Source of the DNA: Ligula intestinalis
Taxonomy: Eukaryota > Platyhelminthes > Cestoda > Diphyllobothriidea > Diphyllobothriidae
Direction of reading: 5' to 3'
DNA: 64,000 nucleotides
Assembly: GCA_036362985.1 (NCBI GenBank)
Contig: JAYGXS010000002.1
Location: 12,546,019 to 12,610,018 of the forward strand
Within the stretch, counting starts at the first letter, position 1; each line of letters opens with the position of its first letter. The position numbers were made by a program, and so were the translations under genes. Under the pieces are notes generated by a model. It was given only the letters and a program-made list of their open reading frames with translations. It had not been told where the DNA came from and made no database searches. Shown one piece after another: positions 33,110 to 44,699 of the stretch.

Positions 33110-33155
33110 TCTGTCTCTGAGGATGAATGCAAGCGAGAATCCGAAACGTCAAGCC
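33110..33155 (+). ncRNA. Hammerhead ribozyme candidate, inverted partner
   Basis: Plus strand: CTCTGAGGA, TGAATGCAAGCGAGAATCC, GAAACGTC. CTGAGGA fits the CTGANGA consensus and GAAA plus ACGTC are intact. Stem II is weaker. Confidence 0.48.
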
Positions 33156-33312
33156 AATAAATTTCTCTTTGCTTGACAAGGCTGCAATTTTTGCACTTAG
33201 GCCCAAATATTTACATCAAGTTTTGGTCCATGCATATAGACCTTCAATATATTAATTTGCACCAGGTTCAACAATTTAGTTCTAAGAAAGTTGATAATCT
33301 GACATCGGAACA

Positions 33313-33385
33313 CGTTGTATCAACCAGAAAGCACATAGAGAGGGCTGGAAGATCCCCGGATGAGCCGGACCCCTCGTAGCTGTAT
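33313..33385 (+). repeat. Repeat block D
   Basis: ATCAACCAGAAAGCA, GATGAGCCGGACCCCTCG and neighbouring bases match 5925-6000. Both read STRK...AG...DEPDPS in one frame. Confidence 0.45.
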
Positions 33386-33467
33386 CGAGAGTTTTCACTT
33401 CAGAACAATTTTCGCTCTCTGTATCCAGTATTTCTTATTCGGATAGATGTCAATTAGCTTAAATTAA

Positions 33468-33782
33468 ATGTCTTTGCGTATATGCTTCCTGATACGCGTT
33501 AATAATAGTCCTAAGCTCCTAAGAATTAACGCTCTTACTCCGCTAAATCAACCTTACGCCACTCGTAACTCCTCTTTTATACGTTTACCACACCTTAGCT
33601 CCACATCCAACCATTCCCATTCTTTTTACACCAAATATGCTTTCATTTTGAATACTCTTCCGTTCCAAATTAAGTTGTTGTCTACATTACCGATTTTCAA
33701 AGACTGTTTTCTTCCCAAACACGCAACGTTGGGACATCTCAACTGGTCCTCTATGCATTTGAGGTTCTTCTCGAGAGCGTAA
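33468..33782 (+). pseudogene. Probable LINE polyprotein C-terminus
   Basis: A 104-codon frame with YATRNSSFIRLPHLSSTSNH then SFYTKYAFILNTLPFQIK and STLPIFKDCF. The arrangement R...I-x-x-P-H...SF-x-x-x-x...LWN-x-LP...F-K is the usual tail after the thumb of CR1/jockey-type reverse transcriptases. No catalytic part is present. Moderate confidence; it could be a chance resemblance, but the spacing of R, LP and FK agrees. Confidence 0.42.
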
Positions 33783-34059
33783 AGTGGTCGCTTAATCTGT
33801 TAAAATTTTCCTCCGCAGAGTCAAGAATCATTTCCAAATGATTCCAACTCTGCTCTGTTTTTGCTACTCTGATGGTGGTCTTCGAGGTCGCTGTTGATGA
33901 TCCTCGCGGGTCCTTACGGTGTCGCAAACTTGTCAATGGACTCTGCAGCCTGATTGGTCGCATCTCGATGCTACTGTGACTTCTGGGGTTCCCTCGTTTC
34001 GACCCCTATGCCCCCGATGAGCTCCTTTTTTCTCAACCCCATGATGCTATGCTATTTTA
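33783..34059. other. No recognisable feature
   Basis: Nothing identified. Confidence 0.4.
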
Positions 34060-34165
34060 TCCTAAGAAAAAGAGCGTTTCAAATGCGATCACTTGAACAA
34101 GAATTTTATTTTCCTGACGTTTCGGATTTTTTCGAGAATCCCGAATCATAAGTTACCCTGGGATA
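34060..34165 (-). mobile_element. Solo PLE terminus, family G
   Basis: ATGCGATCACTTGAACAAG at 34083-34101 and TTTTCCTGACGTTTCGGATT at 34109 match inverted 22345-22440. The hammerhead-like motif lies at 34105-34165. No PLE coding DNA adjoins. Confidence 0.55.
34105..34165 (-). ncRNA. Hammerhead-like motif, family G
   Basis: Minus strand: CTTATGATTCG, GGATTCTCGAAAAAATCC, GAAACGTC, AGG. GAAA and ACGTC are intact; stem II is partly mismatched and the first core segment altered. Confidence 0.42.
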
Positions 34166-35030
34166 GGCCCATGGTGCATCTCGCAAAAATGGTGGATTAG
34201 CAGGGAAAGGGTCTACAGGCTTGCACCGCTAAGGTCGTTTATTCTTTGTGGGAAAAATGCCTTAAGACCCGACATGAAGTAAGTAATGGTAGTTAATCAA
34301 GAGTCGATGGAAGACCCCTAAGCAGTCGTCAGCTACCTGGCGTAGTGTTTCGATTAGTGGACTAACCTATCTAAGGCTTTGATAAACTGATTGAAGATGA
34401 CAGCTGGGTGGGAGGATGGCAGACAGTGAACAGCTGAGTCAGGTGGAGATTCCGATTTCATCTGTACCAACGTTTTTTGCAGGCGAGAGCGTCATATTCT
34501 CATCATTTGAATCAATCTTTAGCACACCCTCCTTCCCTCCCCAGTGACTCAGCTTCCCCCCCCCCCTTCTCCCGTCCACTTGATTCATAAGTCGTCATTT
34601 ACTCACGGACGTGTGGAATTTACACGCACACACACACACACACTGCTGATGGGTTGTCGAGCGAATCGCTGTCCAGTAGACAGGTCTCCCCAAGTGCACC
34701 AAAATCATCGCTACGACTGGAGTAGCATCCCGAAGTCATCGTGTGAGCCCCAGTCTCATGTGACGGGACCACCCAGAAACACCTCAAAGCCCCCCTGAGG
34801 TCCCTGTGCACCAAGCGGGCACTGGGTGGGGCGAACAGTGGAATGTACAGAGGGTTACTGAGGGGCTCGTTCCCTAAAAGTCGCACCGCAGGGCTCGCAC
34901 GTAACAATCCCCAAGTGACGACGGTACGAGGACGCCGTGGGAGCCATTCGTCCGTTCTACAACTACTTTTGCCGCGCAGAGAAGAGATACTTTTTCAAAG
35001 CTTCCGCTCTCTCTCTCTCTCTCTGTGCAT
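34166..35030. repeat. GC-richer stretch with two microsatellites
   Basis: An AC repeat lies at 34622-34643 and a CT repeat at 35007-35023. A short C run is at 34556-34565. Overlapping frames of 84-95 codons show no motif. Confidence 0.5.
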
Positions 35031-37110
35031 GATTTTCACACAACGTATTTCAGTAGATTGTTTATTTCATGAAATGGCAACCAAAATGTGTTTTCGATTC
35101 AAACAATGTTACAGAGTTTGACTTGCTTTTTATTTTTACAAAAATTTTATCTTTGCGCTGAAAAATCTCTTCTTATTCCCGATTAATTTTGGCCCCGACC
35201 TTGCGTTTGGGTTGGCAGACCACCTGCTTTAAACATTCCGTATAAGAAAACTCAACCATTTTTCTACGCTACGAGGAAGGATACACAGAAAGCACACAAT
35301 ATTTTGCAATTTTTATGAACAAAGTTGCAGAATTTGTAAGTGTACAGACAGGAGGCCTTATGAGTTTATGCTTTAAGGTTTTAAGTAAACTTTTACTGAG
35401 CAAAAAAATCAAAACCTTAAAACATTTTGGAAAGAAGTGATTTTCTGCCAAATGCGTACAAGGAAAAAACAGTTGTATGCCTTTTTTATGAAACATATTT
35501 GTTTACCTAAGGATCTTGAAAATAATTATGAACATGCGTATTCTTAAGCATAAGCTTACATGGTGTTGCTTTTTCAGAGAGCTAAAAAGAAGCTAGTTTA
35601 AAACCTGGCGTGCTAAATTGATTTAAATACATTGGGATTAGGCTCACGATATTCACTATTGTAACTATACGTAGGTAAACGTTTTCTAATCGAAAACGCG
35701 TTTAAGAATTTCGATTGACATTGCTTGAGCTAGGCGAACTACTTAATTTCGGAAGTTCGCCCCGCAAGAAAAAAATAGAAAATGATGTAAACTCCGTTCC
35801 TTCAGAGATTTGGGGTAACCCTCTCTCACGGTTTTACGTCCGAGAACGCAAGTGTTGAAGTATTTGCAAGTGCATATCTCTCCTTGTTTTGCGGAGGAGT
35901 AATCCGTAGTACTGCGCTTTGTGGAAAAATTGCCAAATTTTCCTGGGAATACGAAGCAATTTTCGGAAAATCCGTATGCGTAGCATTCGTATCTGTTAAG
36001 CCTCAGCCGTTGACACATTAAACGTGAGGCCACTTCACATAAATCTGGCTATCCTGACTAGTATTCCAAGAAGCTTTAAGTGCACATTCGCGGACTATAT
36101 TTCACACTTTGATGAATTATGGAAAGAAAAAACTCGGATTTATCGTCGCTGGCCGACACTAAAAAAAGTTAGATTTTAGACTGTTGTGTGGGGAATAAAC
36201 ATTTTGGTGGCATGTTTTCGCTGCGAGTTTTAGGAAATCCTGAGCTCTTACTTGTCAGGTAACTTTTCTGCTAGATTGAATCTAACTGCAAAATACGCTC
36301 AGACTAGTACCGACTTTCAAACTGCCCACTTCATGCTTGCAAATAAATCAAAATCGCTTCGTGACTAAGAAACGTCCCCTATGCCTCCCCTAACTGAGAG
36401 GATTAAAAATATAAATATCAGGGTGATTGCGACGGATTTGATTCGTAATAAAATAAGTTTCTGGGACCGAAAATTGCTCAAATTTTGTTGTTTGTAGAAA
36501 AAAAGCAGAAAAGTTAATATTTCCTGAGGTAAACTTTCATGCGGTTTAACATATATCAGAGTAGAAAAACCACGAAACATGCCGTACACATATAGTACTT
36601 TTTTAATTATTTGCATAGCCATAACGGAGTCTACAGTAATAAAACGAATAATAATAGTCATGGTTTGAAAGAATGTGCATACGCTTTTGCACCTTGAATA
36701 TAGGACAAGACGTACTGCATTGAATGCCGAACCGTGTTGTGCAGAACAGGGAGAACTTTTGCAAATATTATATTTTAATCCATTATGTTTATTTTTGCTA
36801 ATGCTACGGAATACTCAAATGAGCACTTAATCATATGGAAAACCTGCCGTTAACTGCAGTGGAACCTCCCTATTCATCAGATGTTTTCCCACGACAGGTA
36901 GCGTTCCGAACAATAAACATCAATATCCCATCTCACTGCCTCATATCTTATCGTATCATTCTGTAGAGGCTTTATCACTACAAATATACAAAACGTCTTG
37001 GCAAATACACAATGGAAAACTTTCTAAGGTAAACTAGCATGTGATTTACTAGACTATTCTAATGGAAAAATAGTCAAAACTGGTATATGGATGACGATGA
37101 AGATTAGAAA
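35031..37110. other. No recognisable feature
   Basis: AT-rich. Frames of 96-98 codons on the minus strand (35743-36033, 36365-36661) have no recognisable motif and no repeat partner in the window. Confidence 0.45.
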
Positions 37111-37477
37111 TGATACAACTCACTTAGATCCTTCACGGTCATAGCCGGTAGTAGTCAAGCCGTCGACTTGCCAAAGGATGACTCTGTGAAGATCGGGATC
37201 CAAGTTCGGTGGGCCGCGCGTGTGAAAATTGAGGAAAATCTCGTTTGCAAATTGTTGCTGGATTCTCCTGAGCCCGAGAATGATCACCAGAGAGGTGTTG
37301 TTGAAGGGCAAAATAAACAGCGGCAGGTGAGGAGAGAATTGAGCTGTGGAGTGTGTTTAGCAAGACAGTTGCTGGCACGCGTCAAAACCGAAAGTGTCCT
37401 TGTGTGTTATATTTTGTTTAAACAAAATTGGTTCTTGATAAGTTTAAACAAGGCACAAGTTGAGCCAAGAGCCCACA
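37111..37477 (-). repeat. Probable 3' LTR of the gypsy element
   Basis: Directly after a polypurine tract (37481-37491, minus GGTGGGGGGAG) the minus strand begins TGTGGGC and runs to GTTGTATCA at 37111, giving TG...CA ends and a length of about 367 bases. No second LTR is available for comparison, so the far boundary is tentative. Confidence 0.45.
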
Positions 37478-38695
37478 TAACTCCCCCCACCAGAGCGTTG
37501 TTGGGTTGCATATGCTCGACAACAGAGCATGTACAAAAAGGTTAAACAACAAAGTCTCGCAAGTTGGTAGGAAAACGAAAATGTCTACCAGAACGAGTGG
37601 AAGGTTGGGAAGGAGTGGGAGGGGGGTGAGAGGGGTGGTAATAGGTTCGGATGGGGGGGGGTGGTGGTAGGGTTGGAGCGAAGGTGCCGTGAAAGTGGGC
37701 GGACCAGTTGATGGTGTCGTGCATTTAACGTAGGCCGGCTTCAGTATGTCAATGGAGACCGTATCAGTAGCATCAGTTCTTTGAATGACGAAATATTTGT
37801 CCTTCCATTCAAGCACTTTGAAGGGACCATCGTATGGTGGACAAAGGGGTCTGCGAATTGCGTCGTACCGGACAAACACGAATGGGGTTGTGTGCAAGTC
37901 GTCGTGCACGAAAACGCGTCGAGGTGTCGCGCGTGTGGGGGTTTGGCGCAGTGCGGTCATGCGTTGCTGCAGCTCTTGCACGAAGTCGTTCGTGGCGTCA
38001 GGGGTGATGGAGGAAGACTGCACGAGCTCACCAGGTAAACGGAGAGATGTGCCGTAAACGAGATCAGCGGCAGTGCATTGAATGTCTTCCTTAACATCTG
38101 AGCGAATGCCGAGGAGGACAAACGGCAGGTTGTCGCTCCAGTTATGCGGGGCAGGTTGAGACATCAGCGCGGACTTCAACTGACGGTGAAGGCGTTCCAC
38201 GAGGCCGTTTGATGCTGGGTGATAGGCAGTGGTGGTGATATGCGAGCATCCGAGCAGTTCGGTAAACTCACGGAAGAGTGCAGATGTAAACTGACTTCCG
38301 CGGTCAGTGGTGAGTGTAGCTGGAACACCAAAGTTGGCTATCCATTGTGTAAGGAAAACCATGGCAATATTCTCTGCCGAGGTATCCGAGATGGGAACAG
38401 CGATGGGCCATCGTGTGAAACGATCAACAGCAGTCAGAATGTTCGTGAAACCGCAAGATGGGGGTAACGATCCGACTAAATCCATGTGGACGTGTTGAAA
38501 ACGGGCGTCGGGAACCGCGAACGTGCTGGGAGGTGAAATGGTGTGTCGTTGGACTTTATTCTTTTGACAGGCTTAGGAATGCCTGATCCAGGTAGCAATG
38601 TTGGTGTTCATCTTTGGCCAGACGAAACGGGCTGCAATGAATTTGCGGCCGGCACGAACACCGGGGTGGGATAGCGAGTGGGCATTCACAGTTCA
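37418..38695 (-). pseudogene. Gypsy integrase (zinc finger, DDE core, GPY/F)
   Basis: The longest frame is 38485-37418. Core residues: aspartate in MDLVGSLPP/VDRFTRWP, aspartate in TDRGSQFTS, and glutamate in NGLVERLHRQLKS, with 35 residues between the last two (DD35E). Then KEDIQCTAADLVYGTSLRLP and the GPY/F block YDGPFKVLEW, then SIDILKPAYV. Upstream in the same frame, HSLSHPGVRAGRK and ACQKNK are the HHCC finger; a stop codon (TAA, minus, near 38570) replaces part of the first cysteine pair. The expected C-terminus TRSGRHFRFPTNLRDFVV lies in another frame (37724-37542), so a frameshift occurred, probably at the nine-base G run 37653-37661. It inserts the DNA copy into the genome; this copy is dead. 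Confidence 0.8.
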
Positions 38696-39179
38696 GTATA
38701 ATTATGCTGTAAAAAAAGCTGCAGACTTCCGTGGACAGTACAACCAGCCTAATTTAGCCCATGACCTTTAAGAAGAGGGATTAGCATGGAGGCATATTTA
38801 AAAAAAATTGGCCAGTGAGAACTCGTGCACAGTTACTGACATGTTGACCTTTATCGAATGAACAAGCACTTCATGTCTGTGGCGTAAGTCAGTCGCCACC
38901 ACAGCCACATCTTGGAACAAAAAAACGTATGTTCACATGTGCGATGAATTCCATAGAAGTCAGTCTATGGCGTGCAATCAGCAATTTGCACATTATATGT
39001 ACATTTTTCTCCTTTCACAAAACCAAACGATTAATGGCGCCATTTACTCAACTAATGCAGGTGGTCTTCACTTCAGTGTTTGGTAAAATAAATATTTTGA
39101 GGACGAATATTTGTGTAACTCTACTAACTCGGTAATGAATGCTCTCTTTTACAAGCATACTGGATCTGGTAAGAGCGAG
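38696..39179. other. No recognisable feature
   Basis: Nothing identified. Confidence 0.4.
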
Positions 39180-40080
39180 GGGAGTGATACGAAATGCTTT
39201 ATTTTGAATGTACTACCCAAAACCTGGTTCTATCAACGAAGAGTAAGGGATAAGGTAGCGTAATAGGTAATAAGATCCCCAAACGAAAAGGTTAACAACA
39301 GATCTGCATTTGTTATACAGATAGGTCTGCTTTCAACTTCTTAATTTTCGTTTCTTCACACACGAGTTAGCTGGCTAGGAATGGGAGTCCAGAATGCAGA
39401 TATGCCGAAGTACGGCAGGTCATATGTTCGCAGCTTCTGCACCTAGAACTTGAAGCTTTTGCAATCATTAAGTCAGAGTAGAGAGGATGAGCGTCCTCAC
39501 TAAGGATGCGGTCAGCAAATTTCTTGACCATTTTAAAGTGTCTCTGTATTATAATGTTAGCCAAAAAAGCATAGGAAACACCGGCATCTGAAGAGGGCAT
39601 TCAGGGAACATACGCTTAAAAATTATCAGGCCTTTTTTCATGTAAAACTGGGAATATAACTGGAGAGCAGGAGGAAATCAGGGGGCGAATGCAGGCATCT
39701 ACAAATGGCCAGATTAGGACTTGCGGTGTGCAATAGGACCGCAAATGGCGGATATAATATAAAAGTTTAGGGGTTTTAATAAAAAGGTCTTTTATATCAA
39801 GAGTTAACGAGAGGTTAGAAGCCGTAGTAACTAAAAGGCACCGGAAAGAGGATACCTCAGTGGGCAGACTGTCAATAGATTTGGGACTGGGAGAAAATCA
39901 AAATCAAAAATAACACGATGGACTGACTTTTGGTAGTAAAGTAGAAGGCCGTTTGCTGACGACCATGCTGACACGTGGTCCAGGCCATCCTTCAGTACTT
40001 GAAGATATATCTGATCTTTGAAAGGATGGCCAACAACCATATCATCAGCATAGTTAACGTACAAACATACATTTGGCGAG
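39180..40080 (-). pseudogene. LINE family A reverse transcriptase, copy 2
   Basis: Frame 40064-39831 begins MYVNYADDMVVGHPFKDQIY: YADD is the catalytic motif C of a LINE reverse transcriptase, followed by LKDGLDHVSAWSSANGLLL and the start of the thumb. The rest, down to 39180, is decayed but aligns with copies at 23300-24470 and 52440-53290, and inverted at 43340-44010 and 49790-50060. The clade is uncertain (non-LTR, jockey/CR1 or RTE side). No copy in the window keeps the polymerase fingers. Confidence 0.65.
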
Positions 40081-41656
40081 CGTAAGTCGTCAGTGTGGAG
40101 GGAGAATGCTTAGGATTATGAGGATTTACTGGATAGATGTGAGGAAATTACACCTAAAAATAAGGCCTTTTTTGCGCGTACACTATCGGATTTGTTCAGC
40201 TAACCTCCCTCTATTGTGTCTTCAATGAGCTGGGCTGAGCTGGGCAAAGGTTGTTTTTCTTAAGTTGTTATGGCCTTCCGTTAAGAATAGCACTTCGACT
40301 ATTAACTTTTTTACTGTTCCATGCTTTGTCTTTTCAAAAAAGCTATTTAAAGTACTACTTACGCCTCCACCCACCCCGCTCGGCTTAGAATTGTCACTAA
40401 TTCTGCAAGTATTGCTGACAAACAAGTAAAATTAATACTTTATATAACATTTAGTCTTTATGCAATATTTACATAGGTAATAGCGAGGAAAACAGCCCTT
40501 ATTCTGACAAAGGGTGGCTGGCCGAGTTTTGCATGGACAGCTTTATTTGCCGGTCACTTAGTTTTCTAGTATATTTTATCTTCACGTGTCAGTTGTTACC
40601 TCTCACAAAACTACAACCCCACCCCCCTTCGTTTGTGACGCTTTACACAATGAAGGCATTGCCATAATTTTGGCTTTAGCACTTTCGTTCCATCTTCTGG
40701 CAGCGAAGATGTTTTATCAAACGCCTAAAATGCCTTCCTTCATACCCATCTTCAAACCTGCACTGGGATTCTTTCCCATAGATGAACTTACTAAAAATAT
40801 TGTTCGTGGAAGCTGGCTCCATCTTCGGCTTCTTATTTTAACAGCCATGCGAGATATTTGCAGCTCTCTGTTACAACTGTTTGCTGTCTATAGACTGACG
40901 TTTTTTTACAGGCACAACCACTGACCGCATTAAAATCAAAGTACGTCATGTCTTTGCAATTTCATCTTCTTCCCAGTCCTAGTTCGGGGAAGTTGGAGCT
41001 GAGTATTGTCTAAAAGTGTGTGGATGTTTGATGGAATAAAGTCTTGTGTAACTGACCCAACCAGTTGACTGTTGTGTAGGGCTTAAACGTTTTGCGGGTT
41101 ACCAGTTGATGTTTTTGAAGTTGTCTGGAGACAATAATTACTGTGTATTCCGTCAAAAGTTGTGGTATGACCATCTGATCAGGTAAAGCGACCAATGTAC
41201 TATTAAAGCAGTGAAATTTCCTTGTCGTACTTTTCCGTGTTATAGTGCTGCAGAGAAGTTGCACAAATGAACTATACATCACCCCGACGTAGTTACCGTC
41301 AAATTAAAAATGCTATTCGTCTTTCCGTAGCTTTTGATTGAAAAGGTTTCAATCAAATAGGCTTTTATATCATCTTTAAAACCCTTGAATTTTGACTTAT
41401 TAAATTAAGGACTAGCGGTAGTTCGGTGATCTTGTACTTCAGCTCTCCCTTGTCGTCAACTGTGCAGTGATTTCGCGTTTCAACACTTTTAGCGGGTTGG
41501 TTTCGTATGGGACATGGAACCAGGGATCCTATGATGATTGAGACACAACACGAAATATGAACAGGGCAGAGACAATGAAGTGTGCAGAATTTAATGACGT
41601 CATGCAATTTCGTGAACTCTTATCCAACGGTCATTGCCTGCTAATAAGACAAGACA
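40081..41656. other. No recognisable feature
   Basis: A 112-codon plus frame (40586-40924) and shorter ones have no motif I can name. Confidence 0.45.
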
Positions 41657-42331
41657 AACTGCCCAATTGGCCATCAGCTTAAAGAAATAGACAGTTTTAA
41701 ATACCTCGGGGCGAGACTCCTATCGAATGGACAGAGCAAGGACGACATTGTCTCCCGCATCGATGCCACTCGCTGGGTTTCCTAAATCTTTAGAGAGCGC
41801 CTATGGTTCCAACGTGTCATCTTCATCGCCAGGAAGATTCATGTTTACCATGGATTTATTCAGTCCTCCTCTATGGATGTGAATGCTGGGCTGTGCACGC
41901 TAAAGATGAGCAAAGACCACCAATGTCTGGGGACCATCCTGCGAGTTAAGTATACCGATTTCATCTCGAATCAGACAGTCCGCACTCTCTGCGATTGTAT
42001 CGTGAGGATATCTCAGGCCATTCAAGAAAGGTAGCTGAGGTGGTTTGGGCATGTTCTACGTTGTCCGCCCCACGAGCTTTGGTGCGTTGCCCTCGACCCG
42101 GCACCACAGCCCACCTGGAGGCGTCGAAGAGGAGGGTAACTCAGGACATGGTAGAAGTTCTTGGACCTTCTTACTTCGGTCGCCGTTGCTGGAGAATAGA
42201 TTGTGTGGAGCTCTCTAGATCCACTGCCGCCAATCGTCACGCATGGGCAGGTACCGTCCGTGACATCTTTGAGGCCGGCTAGATCAGGTATGATCACAGC
42301 TCTAACAAGTACAAGTAAGAACTGCCCAATT
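41657..42331 (+). mobile_element. RTE-type LINE 3' fragment with perfect 12-bp target duplication
   Basis: AACTGCCCAATT occurs at 41657-41668 and again at 42320-42331. The 651 bases between are the 3' end of an RTE-type LINE, coding from the first base and ending in ACAAGTACAAGTAAG, a short tandem end as usual for RTE. This is a clean 5'-truncated, target-primed insertion. Confidence 0.78.
41669..42285 (+). pseudogene. RTE reverse transcriptase C-terminal domain
   Basis: Blocks in order: GHQLKEIDSFKYLGARLLSN, DDIVSRIDATRWVS with a stop, FRERLWFQRVIFIARKIHVY, LGTILRVKYTDFISNQTVRT, RISQAIQE, RWFGHV and, in frame 41995-42282, MVEVLGPSYFGRRCWRIDC then VELSRSTAANRHAWAGTVRD. This is the characteristic end of RTE/SR2-like proteins of flatworms (KYLG...ILRVKYTDF..N.TVR...RRLRWFGHVLR...RHAW...VRDI.EAG). 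At least two frameshifts and one stop codon are present. Confidence 0.75.
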
Positions 42332-43339
42332 AAGTGTCGACCTTGAAAGCTGAAACTTGATAGGTAAATAGAGCATGAGATTTAGGTCTTGGGTATGAGT
42401 GAGCCTAGCGAGGGGGAAGAGGATAAGCCAGGCAGTTATCGAAGAAAGGCAGTTAAGGTTACAGTGAATGCCTATAAATCGCGAATAAGAGGGAGGAAGC
42501 AATGCGCCCAGCAACATTCGATAATATGAGGAAGGGAAGTTGCGTGTGAGAGGTTGTTTAGGGCGGAAAATAAATACACAAAAGATCAATCACGAAGCCT
42601 CTAGTGGACACTTGCCGTACGCTCGACCCAAGGACTGCAGTTAAGGTCATAGTTCGGGCGACCAAAAGGTGTCTCCTACGATTTGCGGAGGGCGCTGAAA
42701 CATGGAGTATAAGACCAGATCGCTGTAAGCAACCAGATCACGTTAGTAACCCCGCATTGCCGTCCTAACCACCGATAAAGGACGAAAACCCATTTCCTAC
42801 CCCATCTTCGCACGCACCCTCTCTTCCACCTACGATCGGCTGCCGCTCTGCACTGCGGCGGAGGCTGGAGGAGCTGATCGTAGGAGACCAGATTTGTGCC
42901 ACATAAGTGGGGTGCGGTCTGGCTAGTGCTTTAATTGTGGTCTTCAAAGTCTCTTTCGCCCAGGCTCAGGATTGGCACGCCTAGGGCACGCTTCACGCAA
43001 TATCAGCCACCTGCGCTCGATTTCGACTGGGGTTTTCTTGACTCTGTCTTGACAGTTGACACAGGTGCGCTTGATTGAGCGCAAGTCTACTATCAAGCAA
43101 TTCACCGTCTGAGGATCATCTTGCCGACGCGCAAACAATCTGCCACCTCGTCGAAATCAGCGCGCACAGCATAAGCTCTGGAAATTTGAGGTAAATTCTC
43201 TTATTTTCAGGCACGCATCGGTTTCTTTCTGCCTGAATCAGAAGTTGAATTAGGAAATGCGAACTCTCTAGGCGTTCCGCACAATAAACGCTTTATGAAA
43301 TGTGTGGGTATATCTCTTGATTTTTTAAATTCTTATATA
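42332..43339. other. Intergenic; GC-rich patch 42620-43140
   Basis: Minus-strand frames 43138-42944 (CVNCQDRVKKTPVEIERRW) and 42947-42765 overlap by four bases with continuous composition. The sequence may be a decayed transposon ORF, but I do not recognise it. Confidence 0.35.
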
Positions 43340-44010
43340 TTGAAATATTATTTCGAACGAGGTTTCCTCTTTCCGGTACCGTGGTGCTACTCGGGCATCC
43401 AACCTCCCGTTAACTTTTCAGACTGAAGGCCTTTTTTCAAATTCGTAAATTGTTATGTTATATCCGCCGTTTGTATTCATATTGCAAGCCGCAAGCCCTA
43501 ATCTGACGATTTATAGATGCCTGCATTCCCCCTTCTTTTCATTCTTTATTGCTTTTAGTTATTTTTGGAGCTCTATTTGGAAAGGACTTGGTCATTTCTA
43601 AACGTATTCTGCGAATGTTGTCTTCAGATGCCGGTGTCTCCTATATTTTTAGTTGACATTATAATACAGCAACTGATATGCATAACCGTACATCGACGTA
43701 TCACCACTATGTCCTCCCTTTCCTAGCACGCTACCTCATATAAAGAAGCGGACATTCAGAAGTTTAAAGACGACCTGTCTCTATAACAGATGTTGATATC
43801 TTGTAAACCTTTATTTTTTAGTATTCTATGACCTTATACCTTACCTAAACCTCTGCTCTCCTTGAATGCAGCCATTTTGGCCGAATACTTTGGATATTAC
43901 CTTCAAAATTAAACGTTTTCTCTCATAAACCTGTTGCTTAATTTTTCTCAAACTGCGGACCGCTTCGTGTTTAGGCTTGCGTCTTTCCGGCCCTTTGAGC
44001 CAGACGCAGA
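43340..44010 (+). pseudogene. LINE family A remnant, copy 3
   Basis: Inverted match to 23300-24010 and 39180-39850: CCTCTTTCCGGTRCC, GGCCTTTTTT, TTATAATACAGCAAC, CTAGCACGCTACC, CAGATGTTGATATC and GATATTACCTTCAAA blocks. Coding sense is plus. Many stops. Confidence 0.55.
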
Positions 44011-44699
44011 TTTCACATTACATGAGGATATTAACACAACACTCCATACCGCGACGTACATGCACAGAACCGTGCTTACAACATGCAGAGGTAATTGCTT
44101 GCGAAGTATCGCGTACTTTCACTAGAGATTGGTAAAAAGACGCTTGGAGAGGCGCAATGCAGCCCCACATCTTGTATTAAATGTAATGCTCAAATCTAGG
44201 ACTCAACCATCTACAATTTTGAATAAATATCACCGATATCGTATTGTGCAATTGAAACACTGCATTTCTGCAATTCAATGGTGAACTTGCAAATAAAATT
44301 TTACAGCTTGTTCACAGGGCACTTGACGCTGACCATCATTTCTGGGCAATAAAAGGCAGCATTATCAACTTGGCCTTCGAAGAATCGCAATTTGACCCGA
44401 TGACCTATGCAACCCGTCATGACTTATTGCTTCCGGGAGGGAATGTTCCTAACTGAAATGTCGGTGACTTCGGGAATTACCGTTTACTTCGAGGGGCAAT
44501 AAAACGCCCAACGCTTATAAACAGCAATCACTCTGTTTTTGATTATCCGCAAAGGCTATTCTGGCCAACAAGATTCACCGTGGAAAATGCAACAATAATG
44601 CGTCCCATTTTTTCATACACATCGAGACATTTTCTCTTTGCCGGCCAAAACGCGGGTTCATCGGAAATATTGGAAGAACCTTAGTTTGAGTCCCAGGTC
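44011..44699. other. No recognisable feature
   Basis: Nothing identified beyond a few short frames. Confidence 0.4.

Larger units (their letters stand above)
32955..33175. mobile_element. Miniature PLE derivative: two termini head to head
   Basis: Two family G-like termini in opposite orientation (32955-33053 minus, 33110-33175 plus) with only about 60 bases between them and no coding DNA. Both carry a hammerhead-like motif next to the centre. This is the smallest version of the inverted architecture seen at the larger PLE remnants. Confidence 0.55.
37111..38695 (-). mobile_element. Ty3/gypsy retrotransposon, 3' part
   Basis: Minus-strand order: truncated integrase, short polyprotein tail, polypurine tract, probable 3' LTR. 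Gag, protease, reverse transcriptase and RNase H are missing. Homology ends near 38695, within the integrase zinc-binding region, so this is a 5'-truncated copy. Confidence 0.75.

Noticed and set aside
37542..38467. Plus-strand frames over the gypsy region (for example 37781-38038 and 38219-38467)
   Set aside because: Shadows of the minus-strand integrase.
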